This document shows, one piece after another, positions 1 through 5,231 of a stretch of 20,551 nucleotides of DNA (its first letter is position 1; every line of letters begins with the position of its first letter). Source of the stretch: a virus; IMG/VR virus record IMGVR_UViG_3300034072_000746, positions 1-20,551 of that record; one strand, given 5' to 3'. The translations under genes were made by a program, and so were the position numbers. The notes beneath the pieces were generated by a model. The model ran no database searches. It saw only the letters and a list, made by a program, of their open reading frames with translations, and was not told where the DNA came from.

Positions 1-925
1 GTTCAATGCTATTTCTAATCTTTGTAAGCACCATGTCGTATGAAAGACTTTGCTCGTAAATGATTTCCTTTACGTATATCTTGTTTGCCGTGGTATCAAC
101 CGCGACTTTGACCAATGCCAAAGGATCGGGATAAAATCCAAAGTCAAGCCCGTAGGCAAAAGGCAAAGAGTTATCAAATTCGCCTTCAACCCAATTTGGA
201 AATATTACCCCCTGTTTCTTATCCAGCCACTTACCCAAGAACCTGTGCGCGTATGCATCAGGGTACTTGGTTTTAATCGCGTCTATCTTGTTCGTGTAAT
301 CTTTGCTAAGGTTGTGGTAATTATCTAAGTACGTTGTATGTATATGCGTTATATCCTCATGCGTGCTTATCGGTATTGAATGCCCGTCAATCGTTTCCAT
401 GCGATGTGACTTTTCAAACCAACGCTTCCAAATCCAATGCTCCACGTCCTGCGGGTTCATAACAAGGATAACAAGGTTCGGCGTATCAGGCATCCTGATT
501 GATTCATCAATCGTATCAAAGTCTTTTTCGCTTACAAATTCCTCAGCCTCGTCCACGATGAAAACATTGAGACCAGGTATAGACTTTAACTTTGCCGTTT
601 GATTTCCTGAACTTGTTTTGATGCCTGAGAAAATTATTTCACTCTTTGTCACCTTGTGACCAATTTGCGCGTTGGTCATATTGAACTCGTCACCCACGCC
701 CAACAAGTCAATCTTTTCCCTGAACTCTGGGATAACGGAAATGTTGGCACTTGATAACGTGTACCGGGTAAACAGTACCTTCCAATTTTTGTAAGCAAGT
801 AACATATTACAAGCCCAAAGCCCCACGGTGAAAGACTTTGCCGAACCACGTCCACCAGTTATCAGGAAATAACGTGTTTTCGGTTGCCATAATGATTCGT
901 ACTTTTCACTTACCTTTATCTGCAT
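1..925 (-). CDS. terL: Phage terminase large subunit, N-terminal 308 residues (runs off left edge)
   Basis: ATP-driven motor that packages DNA into the procapsid and cuts it. The frame is open from an ATG at 925 to the window edge, so the C-terminus is missing. Visible in the translation: a Walker A loop GGRGSAKS (residues 24-31), a Walker B strand VFIVDEAEEF (121-130) with its acidic pair, a motif VMNPQD (155-160) where the coupling motif is expected, and the start of the nuclease domain at GLDFGFYPDP (259-268), where D261 would be the first metal-binding aspartate. This order and spacing fit the PBSX/Terminase_3 type. The ATG overlaps the end of the preceding small-terminase-like gene by 20 bases, as expected for a packaging operon. 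Family assignment is firm; subfamily is inferred. Confidence 0.93.
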   Translation of the reverse strand, partial: MQIKVSEKYESLWQPKTRYFLITGGRGSAKSFTVGLWACNMLLAYKNWKVLFTRYTLSSANISVIPEFREKIDLLGVGDEFNMTNAQIGHKVTKSEIIFSGIKTSSGNQTAKLKSIPGLNVFIVDEAEEFVSEKDFDTIDESIRMPDTPNLVILVMNPQDVEHWIWKRWFEKSHRMETIDGHSIPISTHEDITHIHTTYLDNYHNLSKDYTNKIDAIKTKYPDAYAHRFLGKWLDKKQGVIFPNWVEGEFDNSLPFAYGLDFGFYPDPLALVKVAVDTTANKIYVKEIIYEQSLSYDMVLTKIRNSIE

Positions 926-1217
926 CCTTTGTGAAAATTATCGTTGGCACGGTTACCTTTTCCCCTTGCGTCGTTATGTCAATGTTTTGTTTGCTTTTGC
1001 CGTACGCCCTTTCAAGGAGCAACTGAGCCGCTTTGATATCACCCTTTGCAGCTTTGCCCCTTAGCATGTTTAAAATGGCTTGTGCTGCCGTAATGCCATC
1101 CTTTTCTTCGCCCATGACCTCAGCCATAAGCAAGTCAATGGAAGGGAGTTTCTTTGGTCGACCAACGTTAACCGTGTTTCCAGATTTTAATTTGCCATTG
1201 TTTTTTCCTTCCCTCAT
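906..1217 (-). CDS. Terminase small subunit-like protein
   Basis: A 103-residue protein directly upstream of the large terminase, which is the usual place of the DNA-recognising small subunit. It starts with a basic stretch (KNNGKLKSGN, then VGRPKKLPS) followed by predicted helices (about 27-72) with AAQAILNMLRGKAAKGDIKAAQLLLERAYGK split across them; this resembles short phage proteins with a GRPKK motif found next to terminases. The last third (QNIDITTQGEKVTVPTIIF) looks like a strand-rich tail. It starts 19 bases after the stop of the ParB-like gene and overlaps terL. The small-terminase role is inferred mainly from position, size and basic N-terminus; no clear helix-turn-helix is visible. 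Confidence 0.7.
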   Translation of the reverse strand: MREGKNNGKLKSGNTVNVGRPKKLPSIDLLMAEVMGEEKDGITAAQAILNMLRGKAAKGDIKAAQLLLERAYGKSKQNIDITTQGEKVTVPTIIFTKDADKGK

Positions 1218-1236
1218 GAAACGAGTTTTTTACGAG

Positions 1237-1746
1237 TTATTCAAGTGCCTTTATCAATGCAGATTCAAGCGACTTGCTATCTATTTGTTCCAACCTTGCA
1301 ACCACGTTTTTATAATCCCAAGGGCTAAAATTTAACTTAAGTGTTTTAAAATCCTCCTCTTTGCTTTGTTCCTCCTTCACTTCTTCGTCGTAAAACGGTA
1401 TCTCCAGCCCCCACGCTTCCAAGTCCACCACGTCCCAATCGTTCGCCAAGGTGTCCCAGTCCCATGACCCCGTGTTTGCGTTCAATCGTATGTTCAATTC
1501 CTTTTCATCTGCCTCATTCAAATCAACAATGACACATTCAATTTCCTTGATGCCAAGTTTCTTTAATTCACGGACACGGAAATGACCGCCGACAATGTAC
1601 CCCGTTTGCTTGTTGAAAATAATCGGTTCAACCATGCCAAACTTTTCAAGGCTCTCCTTCAAATGCTTTTCTTGCTTTGCCGTGCTTTGCCGTGGGTTGT
1701 AAGGCGCGGGTATTAAATCGGCGATTTGCTTTTTTTCGATTATCAT
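1237..1746 (-). CDS. ParB/Srx-fold nuclease domain protein
   Basis: A 169-residue protein with a ParB N-terminal-like domain. The start MIIEKKQIADLIPAPYNPRQ is typical of the family (strand, then P-x-NPR), and the phosphate-binding motif appears as GGHFRVRE (residues 53-60), where most members have GGHRR. The acidic tail (EEVKEEQSKEEDF) is followed by a short C-terminal helical part. Stand-alone copies occur in many phage packaging regions, often near terminases and modification enzymes; members act as CTP-dependent switches, nucleases or kinases, so the activity here is open. I chose the ATG at 1746 because it makes an ATGA overlap with the preceding stop, the same joint used by its neighbours. 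An earlier in-frame ATG at 1776 would overlap that gene by 34 bases and is less likely. Confidence 0.82.
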   Translation of the reverse strand: MIIEKKQIADLIPAPYNPRQSTAKQEKHLKESLEKFGMVEPIIFNKQTGYIVGGHFRVRELKKLGIKEIECVIVDLNEADEKELNIRLNANTGSWDWDTLANDWDVVDLEAWGLEIPFYDEEVKEEQSKEEDFKTLKLNFSPWDYKNVVARLEQIDSKSLESALIKALE

Positions 1747-2015
1747 TTGTATGCGTTTCTTTGCCTTAAAAAACATTTATAAACACCTCGAAGGGTATTA
1801 AATTTATAATCGTGACATGCACTTTCCCAACAACTATTTTCAATATTAAATTGCCATTTATCATCCATTAAAAATTTCCCAAACTCATCGATAATATCGA
1901 ATTCAAATTCCTTTGCTTTGTTAAAAGTATCTTCAACTGATTTGTCCCAATCATAGCATTCTTTAAAATCCATTTCAAGCCATTCAACTGGCGTCATTTT
2001 TATTACTTTTATCAT
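1743..2015 (-). CDS. Hypothetical protein, 90 aa, packaging operon
   Basis: Not recognised. A small, mostly acidic protein rich in aromatic residues (many W, F, Y and D/E) with no visible membrane segment, signal or metal motif. Its ATG at 2015 overlaps the stop of the preceding gene as ATGA, and its own stop overlaps the next ATG in the same way, so it is translationally coupled on both sides. This coupling is the best evidence that it is a real gene. Function cannot be read from the sequence. Confidence 0.75.
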   Translation of the reverse strand: MIKVIKMTPVEWLEMDFKECYDWDKSVEDTFNKAKEFEFDIIDEFGKFLMDDKWQFNIENSCWESACHDYKFNTLRGVYKCFLRQRNAYK

Positions 2016-2212
2016 GCCTTCTTACTTTCTAAAAACATTTGATAAAGTTCTGAAAATAAATAAGTTCTATTTCTAAAATCTTCGTTATACCATTGTGCTA
2101 AATTATCCACAATAGGTGAATAATTATCAAAAACACATTGTTTCCAATGATTATCGCGAATCCATATAGAAAACTCTTCCATGACTTCCATTTGATTTTT
2201 TTCAATTATCAT
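2012..2212 (-). CDS. Hypothetical protein, 66 aa, packaging operon
   Basis: Not recognised. The protein is short and rich in aromatic residues (WIRDNHWKQCVFDNY; QWYNEDFRNRTYLF). Its first residues, MIIEK, match the first five of the ParB-like protein two genes downstream, and the DNA around both starts is similar, perhaps because both use the same A-rich initiation context. It joins the glycosyltransferase gene upstream and the 90-aa gene downstream through 4-base ATGA overlaps, which supports translation. It has a size and composition similar to the 90-aa neighbour, but I see no convincing alignment between them. Confidence 0.72.
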   Translation of the reverse strand: MIIEKNQMEVMEEFSIWIRDNHWKQCVFDNYSPIVDNLAQWYNEDFRNRTYLFSELYQMFLESKKA

Positions 2213-3213
2213 ATTCCTTTTAACACTTGTTTACGTTTGTTGTTGACTGTGAGTAAATTTCGCTCACTCAAAAGCCATTGCCTCCCTTGCGTTAAATGAT
2301 AAAAATAATCCCCATCTTTTGCCAAAGCCTTTTCAAATTGATAATACAAATCGTCCGAACCTTCGTACAATCGCACCCCCGGAACATTGAACTCGGTTAT
2401 TTCCTTTGGTGCATAAGGGATGCAACCTGTGACCAACATTTCCATCGCAAAGTTATTTGACTTGCTTTGGTTGAAATTGTCATTTGTCAAAGGGAACACG
2501 GCGTAATGAGCCGCACTGTTTTTGATAAGCTCAAAATACTGGAAAAGAGAATTGTTCCACGGAATAACCTTTACATTGGGATACAATGTTTTTCCAAGCC
2601 ATTCAGGGATTCCAATAAATGCAACCTCGGTGTCTTTGCGTTCACTGACATAATGCCAAAATGTATCAACGGTTTTCAAGTCCTCAATGTGCGTCATGCT
2701 TCCACGCCACAACACGCGTTTAACCTTTGCCTCCAGCTTATCAGGTGACACGGGACAAAGGGGAGTTACTTGGAAGTCAATGGCGTTGGGAATAACCATT
2801 ATTTTACTTTCGTCAAAGAATTGCTTATAAAACTCTTTGAGGTATGGCGTTGAAACAATGGTATAATCCGCATACTTGAAAGCCTTTTCAACCGATTCTT
2901 TCACCTGGGGTTTGCCGAAGTGTGCCGACGCTGGATTTGCGGCGTTGACCTCGTGCAAAAGATCGTCGTGGTCAAGAATGATTTTCTTCCCCATCTTTTT
3001 TGCCTCAGCTATCATTGATAACATTCCGTCACCGTTGGGACGTTGAAACAAGATAACGTCAACGTCGTAAAAATCATACCATTTTACCGTCTCAGGGTTC
3101 AAATACGTAATGGTTAAATTTACCATTTGAGAACGAAGCCGCATAAATGGATTGACCGAACGATAGTAGTCGGTGGTTGGACTGGTTAAATTGGTTACAA
3201 TGCCTAACCTCAT
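2209..3213 (-). CDS. GT-B fold glycosyltransferase (family 4-like)
   Basis: A 334-residue protein laid out like a two-domain GT-B glycosyltransferase, which would move a sugar from a nucleotide donor. The N-terminal Rossmann-like half begins MRLGIVTNL and contains VDVILFQRP and KKIILDHDD (about 76-84); the linker has KIMVIPNAID (137-146), a hallmark of the family; the C-terminal half has VLWRGSMTH (168-176), VAFIGIPEW and SKSNNFAMEMLVTGCIPYAP (250-269), the donor-binding region that normally holds the E-x7-E-like motif. No signal peptide or membrane segment is seen, so it should act in the cytoplasm. It sits inside the terminase operon, joined by ATGA overlaps on both sides. The acceptor (phage DNA base, virion protein or host glycan) cannot be read from the sequence. 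Confidence 0.85.
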   Translation of the reverse strand: MRLGIVTNLTSPTTDYYRSVNPFMRLRSQMVNLTITYLNPETVKWYDFYDVDVILFQRPNGDGMLSMIAEAKKMGKKIILDHDDLLHEVNAANPASAHFGKPQVKESVEKAFKYADYTIVSTPYLKEFYKQFFDESKIMVIPNAIDFQVTPLCPVSPDKLEAKVKRVLWRGSMTHIEDLKTVDTFWHYVSERKDTEVAFIGIPEWLGKTLYPNVKVIPWNNSLFQYFELIKNSAAHYAVFPLTNDNFNQSKSNNFAMEMLVTGCIPYAPKEITEFNVPGVRLYEGSDDLYYQFEKALAKDGDYFYHLTQGRQWLLSERNLLTVNNKRKQVLKGI

Positions 3214-3383
3214 TTACTTTGTTTTTGGTAATTATCCAATAAAATACTTAATACTTCTTCCATCGAGTGTTTGACGTTGGTTTCCTTCCAAAGTTGAAAT
3301 TGCAAATCAAGCAATTTTTTCCTTATTTTTTCATCCCGATAGCTTACCGAAAACACGGCGGCGGCTGGTTTATTCACATTCAT
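3210..3383 (-). CDS. Small ribbon-helix-helix-like protein, 57 aa
   Basis: A short gene read directly from the minus strand: ATG at 3383, TGA ending at 3210. The product reads MNVNKPAAAVFSVSYRDEKI and continues with KKLLDLQFQLWKETN, KHSMEEVLSILLDNYQ and a KQSK end. A short strand (VFSVSYRD) followed by two helices, the second after a turn of the type HSMEEVLSILL, resembles the ribbon-helix-helix fold of small phage regulators; this is inference from pattern only. Its start overlaps the previous gene by 14 bases and its stop overlaps the glycosyltransferase ATG as ATGA, which argues strongly that it is translated. Confidence 0.65.
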   Translation of the reverse strand: MNVNKPAAAVFSVSYRDEKIRKKLLDLQFQLWKETNVKHSMEEVLSILLDNYQKQSK

Positions 3384-3594
3384 TTTTTTGTTCTTTTAAT
3401 CTGTAATAACGTTCCATTTGGTATTTATTTACCCTTTCCTTGTTTGCTTGATACCACGCTTTATTCCTAATGCTTTTCTCAGCCTTCTTTTCAGGAGATT
3501 GGTTTTGGTGATAAAGCCTAAAATATTCCTTTTGCTTTTGCTTTTGGTACTCGGTCATGTTTTCCCGATACTGCTTTTGATACTCAGGCGTCAT
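3370..3594 (-). CDS. Basic low-complexity YQKQ-type protein, 74 aa
   Basis: A highly charged protein full of Y, Q, K, R and E, with repeated blocks such as EYQKQYREN, EYQKQKQKEYF and YQANKERVNKYQMERYYR, predicted to be one long helix or coiled coil. Similar short Y-x-K-rich proteins are common in phage genomes and resemble detached DNA-contact segments; I assign no function. It begins two bases after the SSB stop, so it belongs to the same operon. A second protein of the same type lies on the opposite strand at 12748-13029 (both share a TPEY motif), so the phage carries two related members. Confidence 0.65.
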   Translation of the reverse strand: MTPEYQKQYRENMTEYQKQKQKEYFRLYHQNQSPEKKAEKSIRNKAWYQANKERVNKYQMERYYRLKEQKNECE

Positions 3595-3596
3595 AA

Positions 3597-3974
3597 TTAA
3601 AATGGGAGTGATTCGTCTTTAACCGTTGTTTCATCTGTCATCTTCGGGTTGTTCTCCCCAGCCGTTGCCTTGCCTCCGAACTCGATGTTATTCACCATGC
3701 AACGAATAATCCCTGTTGGTTCTCCGTTCTTCATGTACGCATTTACGCCCCCTGTTCCTTCGACCACGACATAAGTACCTTTTAGCAAGTGAGGTGCAAG
3801 CCTTGAACCACGTTCACCCCATATTGAGCACGTGACCCAAACTGTCTTTTCAGTGGGATTGTTTCCAAATGTCTTTTCCGTGTGAGCCACGGAGAATGAG
3901 CAAACGGTGGTATCGCCAACCGATTTTATTTCAGCATCCTGACCAATACGACCTGCAACTATTAATTTTATCAT
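3597..3974 (-). CDS. ssb: Single-stranded DNA-binding protein
   Basis: A 125-residue SSB that would coat single-stranded DNA during phage replication and recombination. It shows an OB-fold pattern: IKLIVAGRIGQDAEI at the start, FSVAHTEK, a tryptophan-containing strand VWVTCSIWGERG (residues 45-56), then YVVVEGTGGVNAYMKNGEP. The tail ends in DESLPF, an acidic tip with the Pro-Phe ending that bacterial SSBs use to recruit partner proteins. It is the first gene of the leftward operon, and a good Bacteroidota-type promoter lies just upstream. It is shorter than chromosomal SSBs (about 160-180 residues) because the linker is brief, which is usual for phage copies. Confidence 0.92.
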   Translation of the reverse strand: MIKLIVAGRIGQDAEIKSVGDTTVCSFSVAHTEKTFGNNPTEKTVWVTCSIWGERGSRLAPHLLKGTYVVVEGTGGVNAYMKNGEPTGIIRCMVNNIEFGGKATAGENNPKMTDETTVKDESLPF

Positions 3975-3991
3975 TGTATTTTTTCTTTCTG

Positions 3992-4019
3992 CAAAGATAA
4001 TATTTTATTTGTTATCAAA
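3992..4019 (-). promoter_or_regulatory. Bacteroidota-type promoter for the ssb-terminase operon
   Basis: Read on the minus strand, TTTG (4019-4016) is followed after 16 bases by TATCTTTG (3999-3992), matching the -33/-7 consensus TTTG...TAnnTTTG. Transcription would begin near 3985 and give a short A-rich leader before the ssb ATG at 3974. It is back-to-back with a plus-strand -7 box at 4048. Confidence 0.6.
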
Positions 4020-4047
4020 TTTAAAATATTTTTTAAGAATATATTTG

Positions 4048-4055
4048 TAACTTTG
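4048..4055 (+). promoter_or_regulatory. Possible promoter (-7 box) for the tRNA-like region
   Basis: TAACTTTG fits the Bacteroidota -7 consensus TAnnTTTG. The transcript would begin about five bases later, at the first base of the tRNA-like element. I do not see a TTTG at the right distance upstream (nearest at 4008-4011), so only the -7 half is supported. Confidence 0.4.
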
Positions 4056-4056
4056 T

Positions 4057-4133
4057 GGCGCAAGGTAGCGGATGGGTAGCGCAAAGCGGCGACCGCGGCT
4101 GACATTGTGGGTTCGAATCCCACCCTTGTTGCC
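4057..4133 (+). tRNA. tRNA-like element with non-standard anticodon arm
   Basis: Three of four cloverleaf arms are clear. The T arm is perfect: GTGGG (4107-4111), loop TTCGAAT (4112-4118), CCCAC (4119-4123). The D arm has GCG (4068-4070) pairing with CGC (4080-4082) and a loop with GGG. The acceptor pairs GGCGCAAGG (4057-4065) with CCTTGTTGCC (4124-4133) with one bulged T; positions 8-9 are TA. The anticodon arm (about 4084-4100) does not form the usual five-pair stem with a seven-base loop and lacks T33. The best alternatives are AGCGG/CGGCT with a G-G mismatch and six-base loop, or GCGG/CCGC with a three-base loop. No anticodon can be assigned, so this is either a decayed tRNA or a tRNA mimic. 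Confidence 0.55.
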
Positions 4134-4143
4134 CTACAAATGG

Positions 4144-4215
4144 CAGACATTAAACTAGAGTGAAATAAATGGTGGTAATATTTCTAAAGTCTGTATTGTA
4201 CCACTACTTACCACC
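4144..4215 (+). ncRNA. Potential H-type pseudoknot between the tRNA-like elements
   Basis: GGTGGTAA (4171-4178) is the exact complement of TTACCACC (4208-4215). CAGAC (4144-4148) is complementary to GTCTG (4189-4193), which lies inside the loop of that first helix, so the two helices would interlock as a pseudoknot. A competing pairing exists between GTGGTA (4172-4177) and TACCAC (4199-4204). No gene overlaps it. Seen by eye only; no folding energy was computed. Confidence 0.35.
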
Positions 4216-4226
4216 CGAAGGTTGAG

Positions 4227-4247
4227 CAATGCTGGCACCGTGCGTTG
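4227..4247 (+). ncRNA. Small hairpin upstream of the composite tRNA
   Basis: CAATGC (4227-4232) pairs with GCGTTG (4242-4247), with one G-T pair and a nine-base loop TGGCACCGT. The loop part CACCG (4236-4240) could instead pair with CGGTG (4262-4266), an alternative fold. It probably belongs to the same transcript as the flanking tRNA-like elements. Confidence 0.3.
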
Positions 4248-4274
4248 ATAAAGGGCTGGAACGGTGTAAATTTT

Positions 4275-4422
4275 AGCAAGGTGGCGGAATGGTAGACGCA
4301 CTTATAGGTTAATGTTGGTTCGAGACTCACATATCCTAACCATAGGATATAGCATATGAGGTTTAATGCAACTATAAGATTTGAGTGTACAATCAAATGC
4401 AGTTTCGAATGCTGCCCTTGCT
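4275..4422 (+). tRNA. Class II tRNA (Leu-like) with about 61 extra bases in the anticodon loop
   Basis: The outer structure is a complete class II tRNA. The acceptor pairs AGCAAGG (4275-4281) with CCTTGCT (4416-4422), seven perfect pairs. The D arm GCGGAATGGTAGACGC (4284-4299) is a typical tRNA-Leu D arm. The anticodon stem is CTTAT (4301-4305) with ATAAG (4374-4378), extendable by AG/CT to seven pairs. The long variable arm pairs ATTTGA (4379-4384) with TCAAAT (4393-4398), and the T arm is GCAGT / TTCGAAT / GCTGC (4399-4415). A T-run follows the 3' end. Between the two strands of the anticodon stem lie 68 bases where 7 are expected. Removing any contiguous block does not leave an obvious T33-anticodon loop, so the isoacceptor is unknown. 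See the nested element at 4313-4375. Confidence 0.7.
4313..4375 (+). ncRNA. Nested, circularly permuted tRNA-like domain inside the tRNA anticodon loop
   Basis: The insert holds the parts of a second tRNA in permuted order. First comes a T arm: TGTTGG (4313-4318), a standard T loop TTCGAGA (4319-4325), and CTCACA (4326-4331), with one mismatch and one G-T pair. Then comes a 3' acceptor strand TATCCTA (4332-4338), the four bases ACCA (4339-4342, equal to a discriminator plus CCA), a 5' acceptor strand TAGGATA (4343-4349, seven perfect pairs), T8-A9 (4350-4351), and a D arm GCAT / ATGAGGTTTA / ATGC (4352-4369) containing the GG pair. Its anticodon-stem strands would be CTAT (4372-4375) with ATAG (4304-4307), the same helix used by the outer tRNA. 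The two domains would thus be joined end to end at their anticodon stems. This is inference from base pairing. Confidence 0.4.
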
Positions 4423-4430
4423 TTTTTAAC

Positions 4431-4464
4431 CTCTCTTAAATCTCTAATTAAATCTCTCTTAAAT
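4431..4464 (+). repeat. Short direct repeat CTCTCTTAAAT
   Basis: CTCTCTTAAAT occurs at 4431-4441 and again at 4454-4464, with a related TCTCTAATTAAAT between, just after the T-run of the composite tRNA and before the methyltransferase. It could be a binding site or a replication slip; nothing else supports a role. Confidence 0.35.
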
Positions 4465-4490
4465 TATACCATTTCGTTGGCGTCAACAAA

Positions 4491-5084
4491 ATGATAAAAA
4501 CAAAACAAATGATTGATAACAAATTCTTTTTTGACAAATCCGTTGAACTTGGTTTTACAACCACGGACTATGAACCCCTTGTGAACTTGCATACCAACGG
4601 CGCAAGGGTTTTGCAAATCATGGGTTGTGAATCCGTCTTTGAATTTGGCTCAGGACTTGGCTTCTTTTTATCAGCGTGTCAGCGCGTGGGCTTGTATAAA
4701 CACGTTGGATATGACATTAACCCGTATGAACGTGAATTTGCAATAAGTAAGGGCATTGACCCGAATAGATATTTAATCGGTAAATTTAAAACGCATGGCA
4801 GTTACGATGCCATTTACTCCACCGAGGTATTTGAACACATGGCCGACGAAGAAATAGAAGAGGTCATGCCAATCCTTTACAAAGCTTGTAACAAGTATTT
4901 TTATTTCACGTCAACGCCTCATGCCTCAGCTGATCCTGCCTTTGACATTGAATGGGGACATATTAACCTGAAGCAAAAAGACGAATGGGTTGCCATGTTT
5001 CATCGCCACGGTTTTGACTTACTGAGGGAAGCGACGGAGGTGACGCCGTGGGGACTTTTGTTTGTTAAGAGGGAGAAAAAGTAA
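4491..5084 (+). CDS. Class I SAM-dependent methyltransferase
   Basis: A 197-residue enzyme of the Rossmann methyltransferase class, which would move a methyl group from S-adenosylmethionine. Motif I is VFEFGSGLGFFL (residues 49-60), the acidic end of strand 2 is GYDINP (73-78), and SYDAIYSTEVFEHMADEE (about 104-121) fits motif IV-V of the Methyltransf_11/23 kind, in which the histidine after VFEH is common. There is no NPPY/DPPY motif of adenine DNA methylases nor the PC motif of cytosine-5 enzymes, so DNA as substrate is not favoured. A small molecule, sugar or protein is possible, and the glycosyltransferase in the divergent operon could be a partner. No standard promoter is visible directly upstream; it may be read from the tRNA-region transcript. 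Confidence 0.82.
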   Translation: MIKTKQMIDNKFFFDKSVELGFTTTDYEPLVNLHTNGARVLQIMGCESVFEFGSGLGFFLSACQRVGLYKHVGYDINPYEREFAISKGIDPNRYLIGKFKTHGSYDAIYSTEVFEHMADEEIEEVMPILYKACNKYFYFTSTPHASADPAFDIEWGHINLKQKDEWVAMFHRHGFDLLREATEVTPWGLLFVKREKK

Positions 5085-5113
5085 TTTTTTTTAAAAAAGT
5101 AATTAATATTTTG

Positions 5114-5121
5114 TATATTTG
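5114..5121 (+). promoter_or_regulatory. Promoter (-7 box) for the 5128-5221 leader
   Basis: TATATTTG matches TAnnTTTG exactly. Transcription would start near 5127, at the base of the first stem-loop of the leader, with no other promoter between here and the ATG at 5232. No clear -33 TTTG is present; a T-run lies there instead. Confidence 0.5.
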
Positions 5122-5127
5122 CTTAAA

Positions 5128-5221
5128 CTTTTTGCAGGACGCACTACCCAGCAAAAGGTATTTGAGGAAACCATTTACCTCATTAAACCCATAAAGAGTA
5201 GTGCCTTTGTGGGTTTTTTTA
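5128..5221 (+). ncRNA. Kissing-loop leader with terminator, copy 1
   Basis: A structured leader just upstream of the DUF4326 fusion gene. Stem-loop 1 is CTTTTTGC (5128-5135) with GCAAAAGG (5151-5158) and a 15-base loop. Stem-loop 2 is TGAGG (5163-5167) with CCTCA (5178-5182). Stem-loop 3 is a terminator-type hairpin of 12 pairs (5185-5196 with 5205-5216), loop AGTAGTGC, followed by a T-run. GCACTAC in loop 1 (5141-5147) is the exact complement of GTAGTGC in loop 3 (5198-5204), so the two loops can kiss. The ATG follows 10 bases after this leader, so expression of that gene needs read-through. The same architecture with different sequence is at 6825-6921. Confidence 0.6.
5185..5220 (+). terminator. 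Intrinsic terminator or attenuator before the DUF4326 gene
   Basis: Twelve-pair hairpin (5185-5196 with 5205-5216, one G-T pair) followed by T residues that continue to about 5228 with one A. Because it ends within 12 bases of the ATG at 5232 and the only promoter seen is upstream of it, it fits an attenuator better than the end of the methyltransferase transcript. Confidence 0.65.
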
Positions 5222-5231
5222 TTTTTTTATT

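Noticed and set aside
50-602. Two plus-strand open frames over the terminase gene
   Set aside because: They are antisense to a clear large terminase with Walker motifs.
4301-4378. Group I intron in tRNA-Leu, as in cyanobacteria
   Set aside because: The insert is about 61 bases, far too short for a group I core, and it does not interrupt a recognisable U-A-A anticodon.
4208-4396. 62-residue minus-strand open frame in the tRNA-like region
   Set aside because: It crosses the composite tRNA and has no homology pattern or initiation context; the RNA structures explain the sequence better.
4057-4422. Transfer-messenger RNA
   Set aside because: No tag reading frame ending in ALAA-like residues and no typical tmRNA 5' end; the acceptor strands pair locally within each element.
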